Part shown: positions 11,827 through 24,309 of the stretch, one piece after another
How the letters are laid out: every line of letters begins with the position of its first letter
How positions within the stretch are numbered: position 1 is the first letter of the stretch
Assembly: GCA_032358165.1 (NCBI GenBank)
Contig: JAALGY010000052.1
Coordinates: 558,001-622,000 of the forward strand
DNA length: 64,000 bases
From: Diplosphaera chodatii
Lineage: Eukaryota > Chlorophyta > Trebouxiophyceae > Prasiolales > Stichococcaceae
Direction: 5' to 3'
Position numbers and translations under genes: made by a program
Notes under the pieces: model-generated
Seen by the model: the letters and a program-made list of their open reading frames with translations, nothing else
Told to the model about the DNA's origin: nothing
The model's database searches: none

Positions 11827-13169
11827 TCAGTCGTGTCTCAACCGCACAAGCCGCAAGCGGAGCACCCGCTGCGCCAGGCGCAACTCCTCGCTCTGCAGCC
11901 CACAGTGCCCGAGCTGCACCTCCCGGGCAAGCCGCCACAGCCAGGCTGCTGTCGCATGAGCGCCTACTGTCCTGCTGTTGAGCTCAGTTGCACTGTCAGC
12001 CGCTGCCGGCGCAGAACTTTCATCAGGGCGCGATTGGTCGCTGGCGCCTGGGGCTGTCGGCAGCTGGCCGGCAACATCTCGCCCCGCCAGATCCTCCACC
12101 AGTGCAGACCAGGAGCTGCAGCGCCGGCAGCAGCGATCAGTGGCACAATAAGCTCATGCGTACCTTAAAAAGATTTATATTCAAGAAGCGACCGTTGCAT
12201 GCGCTGCATGGTCGTGACGTCACATGAAAAAACAAGCGAAAAGGCGAAAGGCGGGAGGGGCCTCCAACCTGTGCCGCTCCCCGACAGGGCCGAGGTATGT
12301 GCGGCTGCCATCCCGGTTCCTGACGACCGCCCAATCAGGCGGAAGGTATTCGGCGCGTCGAGGCTGCTGCGGCGCCTGAAAGACAATGGAGCAAACATGG
12401 TGCAAAGGTGTTGTGATGGAGACAGCAGCCAACCGTGCGCTGTGTCGCCATCTGTGTAGCATCATAAGCATCTGAGGCCGTGTGCATGCCCAGCAACGAC
12501 CTGCTGTGGTGGCGGCTTTGGCGGCTGCGCCTTGGGGCCGAACTCCGCTTGCGCTGAAGCGTACGACAGGTAGGACTTGCCAGCAGGACTGATGTAAACC
12601 TGCAGTGAAGCCCAAACTCTGACCGCATGCCGAGAGGCACTGCGCCCCGCATGTGCGGGGCTCCTACGAGGGTCGCTTCCGGCACATCGACAGGCTGGCA
12701 GCACAACCACGTGTCAGAGTCATAGCGAATCTGCATCCATTCGCATCACCCTCACCTTGTACTTCTGGCCCTCGCGCTGCCCGCTGCTGTGCACCTTGGC
12801 GATGCAGCGCCAGCCCTTGGGCAGCGGCCCGACGGGCTTGGCCGCCTGTTCCTTGCTGACCTTGCCCGCCGGGCGGCCCTTTTTCGCCGCGACAGCCGCG
12901 CGTCCGCCGTCCTCGGCCGCCTTCACGGCCTGCCGCGCTTCAGCAGCGGACTTTTCTGCCGCCGCGATCGCATCGCGCCGCCGCTTGTCGCCCACTCTGC
13001 AGTCGAAACCCTCGTCCTCGAACACGAACACCTCCGGGTCCTGAGCCTGGTTGGAGCGCTGGCTGGTGAGCTGCGGGGCCCGCTGCTGGTCCGAATCTGG
13101 GCTGAAGCTGATCACCGCATGCGGGTCCGGCCCGTCAGCGCGCACTGGGCGCACCGTCCCGACGAGCAT
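11827..13169 (-). CDS. Methyl-CpG-binding-domain (MBD) protein
   Basis: Predicted 302-residue nuclear protein. Four exons, 13169-12756, 12599-12501, 12375-12269 and 12115-11827 (TGA), join with perfect phase. Residues about 113-150 form an MBD-like fold signature across the first junction: LPKGWRCIAKVHSSGQREGQ, then KYKVYISPAGKSYLSYASAQ. That is the family pattern of a P-x-GW start, a basic loop and a Y-x-SP-x-GK-x-hairpin. Exon 3 holds a second short stretch, LPPDWAVVRNRDGSRTYLGP, that looks like another partial MBD or WW-type hairpin. The N-terminal region is acidic (VFVFEDEGFDCRV) then Lys/Ala-rich and helical, as in chromatin proteins. MBD proteins read or tolerate methylated CpG; whether this one binds methylated DNA cannot be told from sequence alone. 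Confidence 0.8.
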
Positions 13170-13773
13170 GGTCTAGCCCGCCAGACGCTGATCAACTACT
13201 GCCCATGATTAGGTTCTGCTGCAAATGAGCTTGAAACGCAACGCCTGAGGGGTCAGGTGCAGGTGCCAGCCTGGACAGATCAGACTTAGCTTCACTTGCA
13301 CGATGTCTGGCATAGGTTCCTTTCAGCAGCTATACCGTCCTCATCTGATGCAGAAATGCAGAGCTAGGCCATGCATATAGATAATGTGAGCTTGTGACCT
13401 CATCAGTCTGAGGGCATGGCAGTAGCGCAGCGGCTGCAGGATGCTGTGCAGCTCCCATAGGACAAGTGAGTGCATCTGCAGTGCTACTGTGCATGTGCTT
13501 CGCGGGAAGATGGAACATCTCAACATTGTCCATGGTGCCCTCTTCAAATTGGCGTATCTTCACGACAAATGCATGATCTTGCCAAGCATTCATGCGGCGG
13601 TACACAGCTGTGCCGCCACAAAAGCCCACTCTGACAGCATCCGAAACCACAGTACACACTGGTGCCCTCGTGGGGTGTTCAGCCTACACAACCAGTCCAC
13701 TCTCAAGTATGTGGGTAAACTACAAAATCGGATCACTAGGGGGCCTCATGCTCCAGTGAGCGTGCAGCCTTCC
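13170..13773. other. Intergenic stretch
   Basis: Between the 5' end of the MBD gene and the 3' end of UPM1, both minus strand. I see no coding or RNA signal. It probably holds the MBD promoter. Confidence 0.4.
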
Positions 13774-15849
13774 TTACAGCATGTGGCTGAACGCAACCTC
13801 GCCCAGCGCCTCCTGAGCCGCCAGCTGCCCCGGCGTCTGCAGGTGCATGTACTGCCCGGACGACGGCACCACGTCGCTGCGCCCCGCTGCCAGCCGCGCC
13901 TGCCACCCGGGCGCCAGGCTCACCACATCGCCAATCACGATCAGCGTCGGCGACTGCAGCTGGTGCTCCTGGACCGCCAGGTGCAGGTCCTGCAGGATCA
14001 CAGTGCTTCCACATAAAACCAAGAGCAATGACACAGGAGCAACATGAAGGAAACCAGATGAGCATGACTGCAAAGCATCTGGTCCAGACCCCTGCACCTG
14101 CATTTGCTGCAGTCAGGGGCCGAGCATGCAGCGGGTAGTTTACAGTGCGTTCTCCTGACCCACCTCAAGGGGAGCAAACACTGCACGCTGGGAGGGGAGC
14201 GTGCCGCGCTCCACGGCAACTGCCGGCGTGTCTGCCGCCAGGCCGCTGCCGACCAGCCGCCTAGACACCTCCGGCAGCGTGCTGAGGCCCATGTAGATCA
14301 CCAGCGTCGTGTGCGCATCCACGCCTGGGGACATGAGAGCAGGGAACTTCACACACAGCGACCACATCCACGTGCGTGCAAGCGCAGGCACATTGGCCGA
14401 GTGGACACTGAGGGGGCAAGCAAGTGCATGGTTTAGACTCGTGGGCTTCAGAATGTGACTGAGCAGGGCTGTTGGTAAACGAGTTAAAGCATTGCCACCC
14501 ACCAGAGTCTATGGACTCGTCCAGCTGCTCCTGGCCGCCCTCGCGCGAGTGCCCCGTGAGGAACTTGACGCTGGTCGCCAGGCCCCGGTGCGTGAGCGGC
14601 ACCCCGATGTCGGCGGCGATGCCCGACGCCGCTGTAATCCCTGCGCAACAAACAATGAGCAGGCCATCAGATATGCGAAATCGCATGCGCTGGGCACCCA
14701 TCGGAGAGACTGGCCACAAGAGTCTCGAAACGGAGATGCAACTTCGTCCCTGGCGGTGACCGTGCCGTGCTGCAATATCACATGCATCAATGAATGGATG
14801 CTGCGTACCTGGTATGCAGTGGACCTTGATGCCGCGCTGCTGCAGGTACAGCATCTCCTCTCCGCCACGGCCAAACACATAGGGGTCGCCCCCCTTCAGC
14901 CGCAGGACCTGCATCGGCATGCCAAGGTGTTTGCTAATGCATTTTGGACCGAACCCTTGACCCTCACAACCGCTACATGAAACGATGTGAGATGATACTA
15001 GCAGGCAAGACGATTGCACGTAGAGGATTGTCCCAGCATATCAGGTGCCGGTGCCTCACCTTGTGGCCGGCGCTGGCGAACTCGCACAGCAGCTCGTGGA
15101 TCTGCTCCTGGGACCGCGTGTGGAAGCCGGCCTGCTTGCCGACGTACACCATGCGCGCCCCGCCGTGCGCCAGCCGCAGGATGTCGTCCGACACCAGCCT
15201 GCAGCACGGGTTCCGGCCCTCAACACCAGCTATGTGCGCAGCGCATCAGAATGCATGTGCGTGCAGGATACGCGGCTGAGCACAATGCAGGTGCTTGGAG
15301 GCAGGTAGGGTTGTGTCGCATGCGCACCTGTCGTACAGCACGACGTCCGCCGTCTGCATGCACCGCAGGGCGTGCAGGGTGAGCAGCCCAGGGTCCCCCG
15401 GGCCGGTGCCCACCAAGTACACCTCGCCAGGGCCGCTGCGCTGCTCGTCTGCCGCAGGGCCATACATAACATGGTCATTGCTGAGCTGACAAATTGCAAT
15501 CTGCTGTATTCAACGTTGTACTGCATCGCACGGTGGCCTGAGCGTGTGACAGGCAGCGCTGCAGGGGGAGCTCATGTGGAAGGGGCGCAAAACCTGTGCG
15601 CCGGTCCCGCAGCAGCTGCAGCAGCTCGTCCGGCCGCAGCGTGGGCCGGTCCAGCGGCAGAGGCTCTCGGGCGGCAGCATTGCTGTTGGCTGTGCAGCTC
15701 AGGCGCTGGTGCCGGCTGTTTTGCCTCTGGGCCGGTGCCTGTGCATGCTGCCGGCTGTGCCTTCTGCTGTCAGGTCTGAGTGCGCTGTGCAGCGTTGCAT
15801 GGGATCCCAAGGAGCTCTTTGAAGACCCTTGGTGCCTGCCCAGCCGCAT
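13774..15849 (-). CDS. UPM1: Uroporphyrinogen-III C-methyltransferase, plastid (siroheme pathway)
   Basis: It transfers two methyl groups from SAM to uroporphyrinogen III to give precorrin-2, the first committed step to siroheme, the cofactor of plastid nitrite and sulfite reductases. Seven exons, 15849-15594, 15448-15328, 15198-15060, 14908-14809, 14640-14503, 14324-14164 and 13989-13774, close in phase and give 376 residues. The first 60 residues are Arg/Ser/Ala-rich, as in a chloroplast transit peptide. The SAM-binding start [19 protein letters not shown], then ADVVLYDR, the [18 protein letters not shown] motif, the [20 protein letters not shown] segment, YMGLSTLP and the closing [10 protein letters not shown] are diagnostic of CobA/SUMT enzymes. 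The TAA stop is at 13774. There is no fused CysG dehydrogenase/chelatase domain, as is normal for plant-type UPM1. Confidence 0.94.
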
Positions 15850-16639
15850 GGTGGGCTACAGGCGGGCTGCACCTGCAGTGTGTCGTCGACTTTGCACGTC
15901 GATCGGCTTACGCCACAACCGCGACAATGTGATTGGTCAATGAAGTGCGTCTCGACAATGGCTATGTCTTTGTTAAAAGCGTAACAGGCTCGAGTGGCAT
16001 ACGTATGGAAGCTTGCAGTTGGGCATTTGCGCCTCTGCGCCGAAGGGTGCTACAGACGCTAGTGAGACTAGCTTCGGTGGGGCACTTTCTACTTGCTGCG
16101 GGGCAGGCTGTGAGGTGCTCCAGGGCAGCTATGCGCATCGACATGCTGCGCCACAGTGTGCCAGTGCCATTGGCAAATTTGCAAACTGCTCACAACAGCG
16201 AAGTGAGTATCTGAAGGCGTCATTCGTGCGCGGGGTGTCGCCGACCAGTCAAGCTCCCAAAGCCTTGGGTTGACCTTGCCGCTGCACACCGCTGCCGCTG
16301 TTGCCGGTGCCACTGCTGCTGCCACTCGTGCCGTGGGCAGCCGTGTTTGTCCAAGGCGGCAAGTGTTGGTCGAACACTGCAGCATGGGCATCGTCTAGCC
16401 TGGTCTTGCTCTGAGCACGATCATGCGCGCTGCTCAGCTGGCGAGCGGCCGCTGTCAACCGGCGCCATGCGGGCACAGCCCACAACATCGGCCTGCCCAC
16501 AGTCGCCACAGCGTATCATCACCTCCACCTGACAGACAGGTTCATAGTTTCACACCTCGGGCGGTCCCAGCCTCAGCCGCAGAACGCGGCACAGAGCGTC
16601 GCCAGCCACGAAGACGGCAGCAGGCTGAACATCCAGGAG
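15850..16639. other. Divergent promoter region between UPM1 and the RsmB-like gene
   Basis: The two flanking genes point away from each other. A plus-strand frame in register with the RsmB-like gene is open from 16415 but has no ATG before 16640, so an additional 5' exon of that gene could start here. I see no other gene. Confidence 0.45.
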
Positions 16640-19600
16640 ATGCCGACGGACAGCCGCACGCGACGGCAGCCCGTGGCAAGCCGTCCATCCGGTGAGCCTG
16701 AGAGATCACTGCCAGTGGCACAGGTGGAAGCCGCTGCAGTTTGGCACATCTCCCAGCATGCATCATGTCGGCAGAATGGGCGCAAACGCGTGATATGACC
16801 AGTCATTCAGAGCGGCTGTCCTTGGCGGTGCGCAGGCGCACGCTGGACGGCGTGCTGGCGTCGCCGCGCGCCAACGCGGTGCAGCAGCTGGTGCGCATCG
16901 AGCACGAGGCGGCGTATGCGGGGCGCGTCGCGGGCCGCATCAAGCCGTACCAGGGCCACAGCGACGCCGCCGACAGGTGCTCAACATTTGATGATCACTG
17001 TTTGGGCTGCAGTCGCTGCATGTGCCAAATTGCCTGTGCCCTGTCTGTGGGCCAAACCCTGCTGTCATCCAGCTGGACCCTGGTCTCTCGCCACATCTGG
17101 CACATGCACCGTCTACCGATGCCGGCGCCAGAGCGGACCCGGTATGACCACGCTGCTTCAGCTCTGATTGGGGTCTTGCAGCACTGCACACCCCAGTGTG
17201 TTCCGCAAATGTGCCGCAGGGACGCGCGCTTTGTGAAGAACCTGGTGGCGGGCGTGACCCGCTGGCGGCGGCGGCTGGACTTCGTCCTGGACGAGCTGAC
17301 GAGCCACCGCGTCGCGCAGGTGCTGCTGCTGCGTAGTAGCACCAACCCCGTCGGTCACTGTCCCGGCTTGGCAGCTGGCCCATCCCGACAGTCAGCGCCC
17401 AAGCCGCTGGTGCACTGCCAGCCATGCAGCTGCATCTGCGGGCACAAGGCGCGCACCTGGCACGCTGCGCTTTGCTGCGCGCGCATCGGCCATGGTCAGC
17501 ACAAGCGGGGAGACCCTTGTTTACCTTATTTGTTGGGTGTTGCGCGATATTCTCAAGTAAAAGCAGCTGATCTACTCGGATTGTGACCTCGGGTAACTGC
17601 CCCGGCATGCAGATGGACCCGGTGCAGCTGATCATCCTGCGGATGGGGCTGTACGAGCTGGTGGAGCTGGGCCTGTCGCCGCACGTCATCAGCGAGCACG
17701 TGGACCTGGCCAAGGCGCTCGTCATGCCGCAGGCCGCCGGCTTCACCAACGGCGAGTAGAGGCTTCTCACTCCGTCACTCACTGGGTGCACCCCAAGCAC
17801 TTGTCCGGCGCTGCAAAGCCGCACCATGGCCAGCACACCTGCCGCTGCCGCTGCCGCTGCTCCGCTCCGAAAAGCTTCCGTGTGGCCACCTTTCTGTCAG
17901 CCTCCACAACCGTGCTGCCTCCAGTGTGATGCATCGTGTCACAAGCTCGGGAGCTATGCCTCCGGCTGCCCGCCGACACAATCACAAACTTCAAGGGAGA
18001 TTCTTTGGTCTGCTGCTGGAAGTGCTTTTCGAGCGCCCCACCGCCGGAGCCGCTTGTGCTGCAGGCGTGCTGCGGAGCGCCGCGCGGGCGAGGGACGCGG
18101 GCGCGCTGCCGGCGCCGCCGCTGCCCGCCGCCCCGCCGCCGGTGCTGGGCCCCGCCGCGGTGGACGCCCTGGCGGTCGCGACGTCGCACCCCACCTGGAT
18201 GGTGGCGCGCTGGGCGCCGCGCTTCGGCGCCCCCGAGACGCTCGCCCTGCTGCAGGCCAACAACAGGCGCGCCGCGGCGCTCGCCTGTGGCGCGTGCCAC
18301 GGGCAGCGGGCTCTCGCGGCTTGCATGTTGCAGGGCGCGTGCGCGGAGGCCGCCGTGCACAAGGGTCCAGATGCTCGGCGCGCCATCTGCAGTTGCTCTC
18401 AAAGCCCCGCGTGTGTCGCTTATGAATGACAAACGGCCGCTAAGAATACCCCTGCTCTTTCACCACATGTTCAGTGCGGGCCTTGAGCTGCAGGGAGCCG
18501 GAGCACGGGGTGCGGGTGTGCTCGGCGGCGCTGCGGGCGGACCTGCCGGCCTTCATGGAGCGCATGGCGGACGCGGGGGTCGACATCGCCGACAGCCGGC
18601 TGCTGCCGGGCGAGTTCGTGCGCGTGGCGGGCGGCCTGCAGCAGCTGCTGGCGCGCACGGTGGTGACGTCCGCAGACTGCCAGGTGCGTCCGACCGCACC
18701 GTAGCTAGCGTCGAGGTGGGCGGCCGCCCCTTGTGCTTGACGCTGCCAAGGGACAGGTTGCACCACCGAATGCAGAGGGGCAGGCTTGTTCTGCCCAGTC
18801 AGAGCCCAGCCAGCGTGTGTGCACAGGGTCTGGTGCTGGGCGTCAGCAGGGGTCCTTGACTGCGTGCACCAGGTGCAAGACGAGGCGGCGGGCCTGGTGG
18901 TGGCGCTGCTCGACCCGCAGCCAGGGGAGTCTGTACTGGACGCCTGCGCAGCGCCCGGCGGCAAGTCGCTGTTCATCGCAGCCCGCATGGGCCAGGTGCC
19001 GCTGCGAACACACACGTCTATGGACATGATGTGTTGCTCAGCCAGCACACCAGCGTCCACTGCTATACCACAGCCCCAGCAGTTGTCAAACCAGCTGGTG
19101 TAATTGGTTTGCACCTGCAGCACCGTGACCTGTTGCGGGTGCATGAGGGTGTTCCGGCCTGTTTCGGTGCAGGGCCAGCTGCTGGCGCTGGACCGCAGCG
19201 AGCGCAAGCTGCGGGCGCTGCGGGCGGCGGCCCGGGAGCAGGGCGTGGATTCCCTCATCACCACCCACGTGCGCGCCGTTGATGAACACCCGCCGCCTGT
19301 GCGCTGGACTCGCAAACGTGCTCCCGGATGCAGCCAGTCAGCCTGCTGCGGCTGCCTATCGGCTCCTGCTGCAGCCTGTCGGAACAGGCAGTGCAGACGT
19401 GGCTCTGGCTGGTCATTTGAGCTGTAAATGCCGAAACCGCTGAAAGGGTCACTTGCCGCTGCTCTTTGTGATGCAGCGATCTGCATAGCAGCCGGCATGT
19501 GCTTCGGTTTGCTGTGGGTGATTGGCACAATGTCAGCGGCCAGCCTGCGCAACCGTGGCATGTTGACGCTGGGTTGCGTCTTGCCTGCATGCAGGTGGGC

Positions 19601-20852
19601 GACCTCAGGGAATTCAGTCAGCAGCGCCAGCAGCAGCAACAGCACAGCCCGCACACCTTGGCGGCAGCTGCAGCAGGTGCGCTTGCGTGCGGTGAACTTC
19701 TCTGCCGGGCGGTTGCACACATGACAAGGAGAACCTACGTGCGGCTGTGACTGACGGCCTGGTGCTCTGTGCAGGCAGCCCTGGCGGACGTTCCACGGCC
19801 CAGACAGACGCGCATCCAGCAGCAGAGCCCGCAGCTCAGGGTGCAGGCGCTCGGAGCCCGCAGCAACCAGCAGAGGTGAGCAACATATGCATCTACCAAA
19901 CTGTCAAGACCCCACATCATCTGTTGCAGCTTCAGATGGTGGCGTGTGATGTGTTCCAGAAGCAGTGTCCACCCAAATCTTACATAACAGCAGGGCTGGC
20001 TGGGCGGCATGAACATCTGCTGCAGCAGCTGACAGCAGCGCTTGCATCAGTCCCTTTGCTCGGCGACCCAGCACAGAAGGCGATGCCCGGCGCGCAGGCG
20101 TTCGACCGCGTGCTGCTGGACGTGCCGTGCTCCGGGTCGGGCGTGCTCGCCAAGCGCGCGGACCTGCGGTGGCGGCGGGAGCCGGCGGACCTGGCCGAGA
20201 TGGCGGGTCTGCAGGTGGCCTTCAGATGTTGCATGGCATTGGTGGGGTCACAACACGGTCCGTCGGGTTCCCCGCACGTGCTGGCCCGAGTCTGGCCTCA
20301 TGACCAAGGCGGGCAGTTGGCAGAGCACACCAACAGCGAGCACACCCTTGAGGCATGCGTTTGGGATTCCTTCGGCCCCTGCATGCAGGCCGAGCTGCTG
20401 GATGCGGCGGCGCCGCTGGTGCGCCCGGGGGGCGGCGTCCTGGTGTACAGCACCTGCAGCATCGAGCCCGAGGAGAACCAGGAGCAGGCGCGCACGTTCA
20501 CACCGCTGACGATGCCTCACTTCGCTTTGGGCGACTGCTTGCTCTCGTGGGCCATGCATCGGGCTCAAAGAGTCCTCTCAAGAATCTGCACTGTTCAGCT
20601 CAAAGGCAACTGAATCAAATCCATGACCACCTGCTTCCATGATTCCACATGGTTGGTGACTGCTGACCCAACAAGCGCACTGTCTGCGTGCAGGTGGAAG
20701 CGTTCCTGGCGCGGCGGCCCGACTTTGCGCTGGAGACGTCGCTGCCGAAGCTGGCGCAGGGCGTGGTGACGGGCGACGGGTACCTGCAGACGCTGCCGCA
20801 CCGCCACGGCTGCGACGGGGCTTTCGCGGCCAGGTTCCGTCGCGTGAGCTGA
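16640..20852 (+). CDS. rsmB: RsmB/Sun-type 16S rRNA m5C methyltransferase with NusB domain
   Basis: Bacterial RsmB methylates C967 of 16S rRNA with SAM; a plant-lineage homologue most likely works in plastid or mitochondrion. Thirteen exons (16640-16691, 16811-16976, 17220-17319, 17613-17751, 18065-18266, 18494-18683, 18873-18995, 19173-19268, 19595-19676, 19775-19875, 20077-20214, 20389-20487, 20694-20852) give 548 residues in perfect phase. An N-terminal NusB-like domain (RDARFVKNLVAGVTRWRRRL; LRMGLYELVEL) leads to HPTWMVARW, the SAM motif DACAAPGGKS, DRSERKL, LLDVPCSGSG (C435) and YSTCS (C486). C435 and C486 are the expected catalytic pair. Residues about 365-417 are a Gln/Ala-rich insert. 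The introns after 17751, 18266 and 20487 have GC donors; no GT site keeps the frame there. The start may lie further 5', since no clear transit peptide is seen. Confidence 0.9.
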
Positions 20853-21427
20853 TGTCGCACGACTGCTGCTCAGGAGGTTCCAAGCAGGGACATGCTGCTG
20901 TATGCAAAGGTTGTAAACTGAAGTTTGCCCCAGCTACTCCAGGCCTGTGGTTTGGTCGCGGTGTGCAGCTGGGGTGCAGGAAAGCTAGCTCCCATGAGTA
21001 TATATGCATGATATGTTGAAGTTTGATCTCATGCCACTCGTGAGCTTTGCAAATGCTATCTACGGTTGCTCTTCCGGGTTCAGGAGTTTCTGCTGAACCA
21101 ACCCAAGAAATGATCCAACGGTACCATGAGTCTGGTGTCATCCTGTGGCGTCCTCTAGCAGGAGGGAAATAAGGCTGAACACCTCTTCAACCTCCTCATC
21201 GTCAAGCCCAAGACGCCACAGACGCCGCACACGCTGGCTGTGATCTGCATCCTGCTGTCATCGCATGCCAGCTGACCAAAACCCGCACAACAGGTCAGCC
21301 GCTGCGGCACCCTGCTCGACTCAGTTCCTCAGAATGAACTGCGGGGCCGGTCAATGCCTGCCGACAGCCCCCCGAGCGGGCCCCATGTTCCCTCACGCTG
21401 CTGCTGCCTTTCATCCCCCATCGCCGC
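20853..21427. other. Convergent 3' region
   Basis: Between the stops of the RsmB-like gene (+) and the F-box gene (-). A TGTAA word on the plus strand at 20912-20916, 60 nt after the stop, could be the poly(A) signal of the former. No gene seen. Confidence 0.45.
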
Positions 21428-23500
21428 CTAGAACGCGCAGTGGGGCCGCGCCATGCCGCCCGACAGCCCCCGCAGCCGGCCCCAGAAGCGGGGCGCCGCC
21501 CGCTCATCCTCCGAGCTGTCCGACTCGCTGGACTCCTCGTCGTCCTGCCCGCCGATGAAGTGGTCCACCACCTGCGTACACACATGCAACAGAACCTCGT
21601 TTCTCTGTGTACTGGACCCCATGCGTGGGCCGAAACCATCGTGCCCAGTCGACAGCAGTCTGGAAGACGCCATGCCGCCGCAGGCACTGCCATGTGCTCA
21701 GCCGCTGTGGGCGGGACCCGAGACGCAACCTGCTAACCCTGCTGGGTTCTGGTGACACGCCCGGGTCAGGCGGAAATGGACAAGGGTCACCCGCACCAGG
21801 GGACCCGCACCTGGGCCACGCTGGGGAAGGAGGCCTGGGAGCGGGCGCGCCCTGCCTCTGTGCGCCGCAGCGCCAGCTGCGGGCGCTGCATCAAGAGATA
21901 CTAGCCGTGTGAGCATCAGCACACTCATCTGACCAACAGCACAGCACCTCTTTCTGGTGTCTGTTGTTTCATGTCTGCACGGCGTCAGTGTACACCTTCG
22001 AGCTGACAAGCACAGCAGTTCAGACTATGCCATCCGCACCTGGCAGTGGGGCGGCGCCAGCGCCGGGTGGCCGTCCGGCAGCCAGGCCAGGCGGCCGTCC
22101 AGCTGCACGCGCCGCGACCGCCACTGGTCCAGCACCGCGGGCTCAGCTGCAGCCAGGTTGCCATGGGCAGCTGAGTATCGTGAGGCTGCACGCCATGGTG
22201 CCGATGGGTTGGGTACGGCCATCGCAGTCATGTCCCATGCACATTTGGACGCATCACGGAGCAGCTTGGCATGTCTGGATCTGAATCAAGGGGAACCTTT
22301 GGTGACGGCAACAAAGCCAGCTCTGTAGCCCGCGCGAAAGTGGCCGGCCTGCCACGGCATGGCCGCGCAGACGCCCGTGCTGATGCACTGCCAGGCCGGC
22401 GAGGCGTCTGACGCCGCCCGCCACTGGCGGCACACGCACGCGGCCGCTGCGAGCGACAGCGGGTCCAGCACCGCCAGAATCTGCACAACCACAGAAGGGT
22501 GTCCGCCTTGCAGCTGCACGTCGTCGGGTGCCTGTTGCAACCAAGGAGCGAGGCGCCTCGACAGGAGATGCTGTCGACACCTACCTGGTCGAGGAGGTCT
22601 GCCGGCAGGAACAGCTCAGCGCCACATGCAGCGGCGTCCGCAGACCCTGCGTCGCAGCAAGCTTCGTTCCACAACCGGTCTGAAACAGGGGTGAAGGATC
22701 CAGTACAGATGTATCAATCGCATCATCTACACGCATGTGCACTCTGAGCATGAGCAGAATTGGGAAACATCAAGCCTGCAGGGCTCCTGTTGCGGGGCAG
22801 CTCACCTGCCCGTGGCTCGGCCCGCTGCAGGGCGACCTGCCGGGCGCGGTGCTCCCGCAGCAGGCGCTGCGCCCTGGCTCGGGGCAGCACCCGCTCGCCC
22901 GCGCGCGCCACCGCCGCCGCCGCCGCCCGGCTTGCGGGCCGCCTGCAGTTTGACCGTCTGACGTCGGCGCCGGTTTTCAGGTGCGGTCTGCCGACGAGGC
23001 TGCGGAGGCTTACAAACCCCCTGCGGGACGGCGCAGGGCACTAGGGAGGGGCGAGGTGCTGCTGGCGGGTGCGCACGCGTCGCACAGCTCCACTGCGAGC
23101 AGCGCGTCTGCGGCGAGCGCCGCCTGCAGGGCCTTGCCCCCGCCCGCGTGCAGCCGCAGCAGGCAGCCCGCCAGCTCCTCGGCAGCCCGCCGGTAGTCGG
23201 GCCTGAGCAGCAGGCAGCATGTGTTTCAACATGATGAGCGCACTTGAGGGGTGCTACGGCGCTTGCGCGCATCGTCTGCGTTGGCGTTGCCGGAAGCCTG
23301 CTCTGTGCACCAGCTGCCTGCCCATCGTCCATGCATGCTCGACGCCATGCATGACGTGCAAGGAGTGCTCTCTGTGTTTGTGAACTGCACGCAGGCGCGG
23401 CCTTGTGGCCAGCCACAGGTTCCGAGCACCTGCGCCGCAGCGCCGCATCGAGCTCGGCGTCCGCATAGCGCCTCGCGATGCTGTCCCGCTGCGCCGGCAT
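21428..23500 (-). CDS. F-box protein
   Basis: F-box proteins are substrate adaptors of SCF ubiquitin ligases. The F-box spans the junction of the exons 22679-22585 and 22480-22297: ELFLPADLLDQ joined to ILAVLDPLSLAAAACVCRQW, then RAASDASPAWQ, with the usual hydrophobic core and CRxW. The start is the ATG at 23500: exon 23500-23430 joins 23202 onward in phase, giving a helical, Ala/Leu-rich N-terminal region of unknown family. Then come about 22942-22806, the two F-box exons, 22146-22040, 21885-21811 and 21571-21428 (TAG). The C-terminal exon has an acidic Ser/Asp/Glu run (ESSESDSSEDER). The donor ending the second exon is uncertain, somewhere between about 23010 and 23085. No WD40, LRR or Kelch repeats are visible, so the substrate class is unknown. 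Confidence 0.68.
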
Positions 23501-23638
23501 GCCGCCTCACCGGCCGGCTGCCGCCGCTGCCGCGACCGACCAGCGCGCCATGCCCGCGCCGTGCGCAGCTGGCCGCCTGCTGTGTGCCGCCGGCTGCGCC
23601 CCCCCTGCTGGCTCTGCGCCTGCTCGCTGCGCCCTGTG

Positions 23639-24309
23639 TCACTCGGCCCGCTCCGTCTCCGGCTGCACCTGCGCCTGCTCCTGCTGCAGGGCCGCCGCCG
23701 CCTTCAGCCGGTTCGCTCGGTAGTGCAGCCAGTGGTAGTACTGCTGCGTGTGAATGAGCTCCTGTGTGCAGAACGCACGCTGCGTCACGACAGGTGGGGT
23801 GAAGGACGTGGCCAACAATACACCAATGAACATTGCAGGCGCGGACATGTCATGCCCTGTGAACCCGCACCTTGACCTGCGTAGACGCCAAAGCGGTGCG
23901 GAACTCCTCGCTCTGCAGCAGCTCCAAGAAGAACAACGCGTGCGGATATCTGCAGGAAGTGCAGCATCATTCGCAACATGCTTGGTTGCTGCCGTTACAT
24001 GCCGCATGCCATTATCGTATGCTGCATGCACGATGCAGCAGTAGCGCGGGCCTTAAAGAAGACGGCGAGGCGTCCTCACATGATATATGCGGCGTACTCG
24101 GGCCGCAGCCAGTACTGCAGATAGTCCAGAAATCTGATGAGCGCTGGGTCCTTCAGCTGGTCGGACTGCGCGAGCCACGTCAGGTACGTTGGGTTTGCCA
24201 GCAGCTGCACAAACTCGAGCTCTAATTCGAACCGCCTAGCTTCGCTGCAGCCAGTCTCGATTGAAGTTGCCGTCTGCGCGGGTGCCTGTTCTGAGCCAGA
24301 GGCTGGCAT
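23639..24309 (-). CDS. MED31: Mediator complex subunit 31
   Basis: MED31 (SOH1) is a small, highly conserved subunit of the middle module of Mediator, the coactivator that links transcription factors to RNA polymerase II. Three exons, 24309-24080, 23949-23871 and 23761-23639 (TGA), give 143 residues in phase. The hallmark block RFELELEFVQLLANPTYLTW continues with LAQSDQLKDPALIRFLDYLQ, YWLRPEYAAYIIYPHALFFL and ELLQSEEFR. After the last junction ELIHTQQYYHWLHYRANRLK aligns without gaps to the plant form. The choice of the acceptor at 23761 rests on that gapless alignment. The tail is Gln/Glu-rich. It lies 138 bp from the F-box start on the same strand. Confidence 0.93.
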
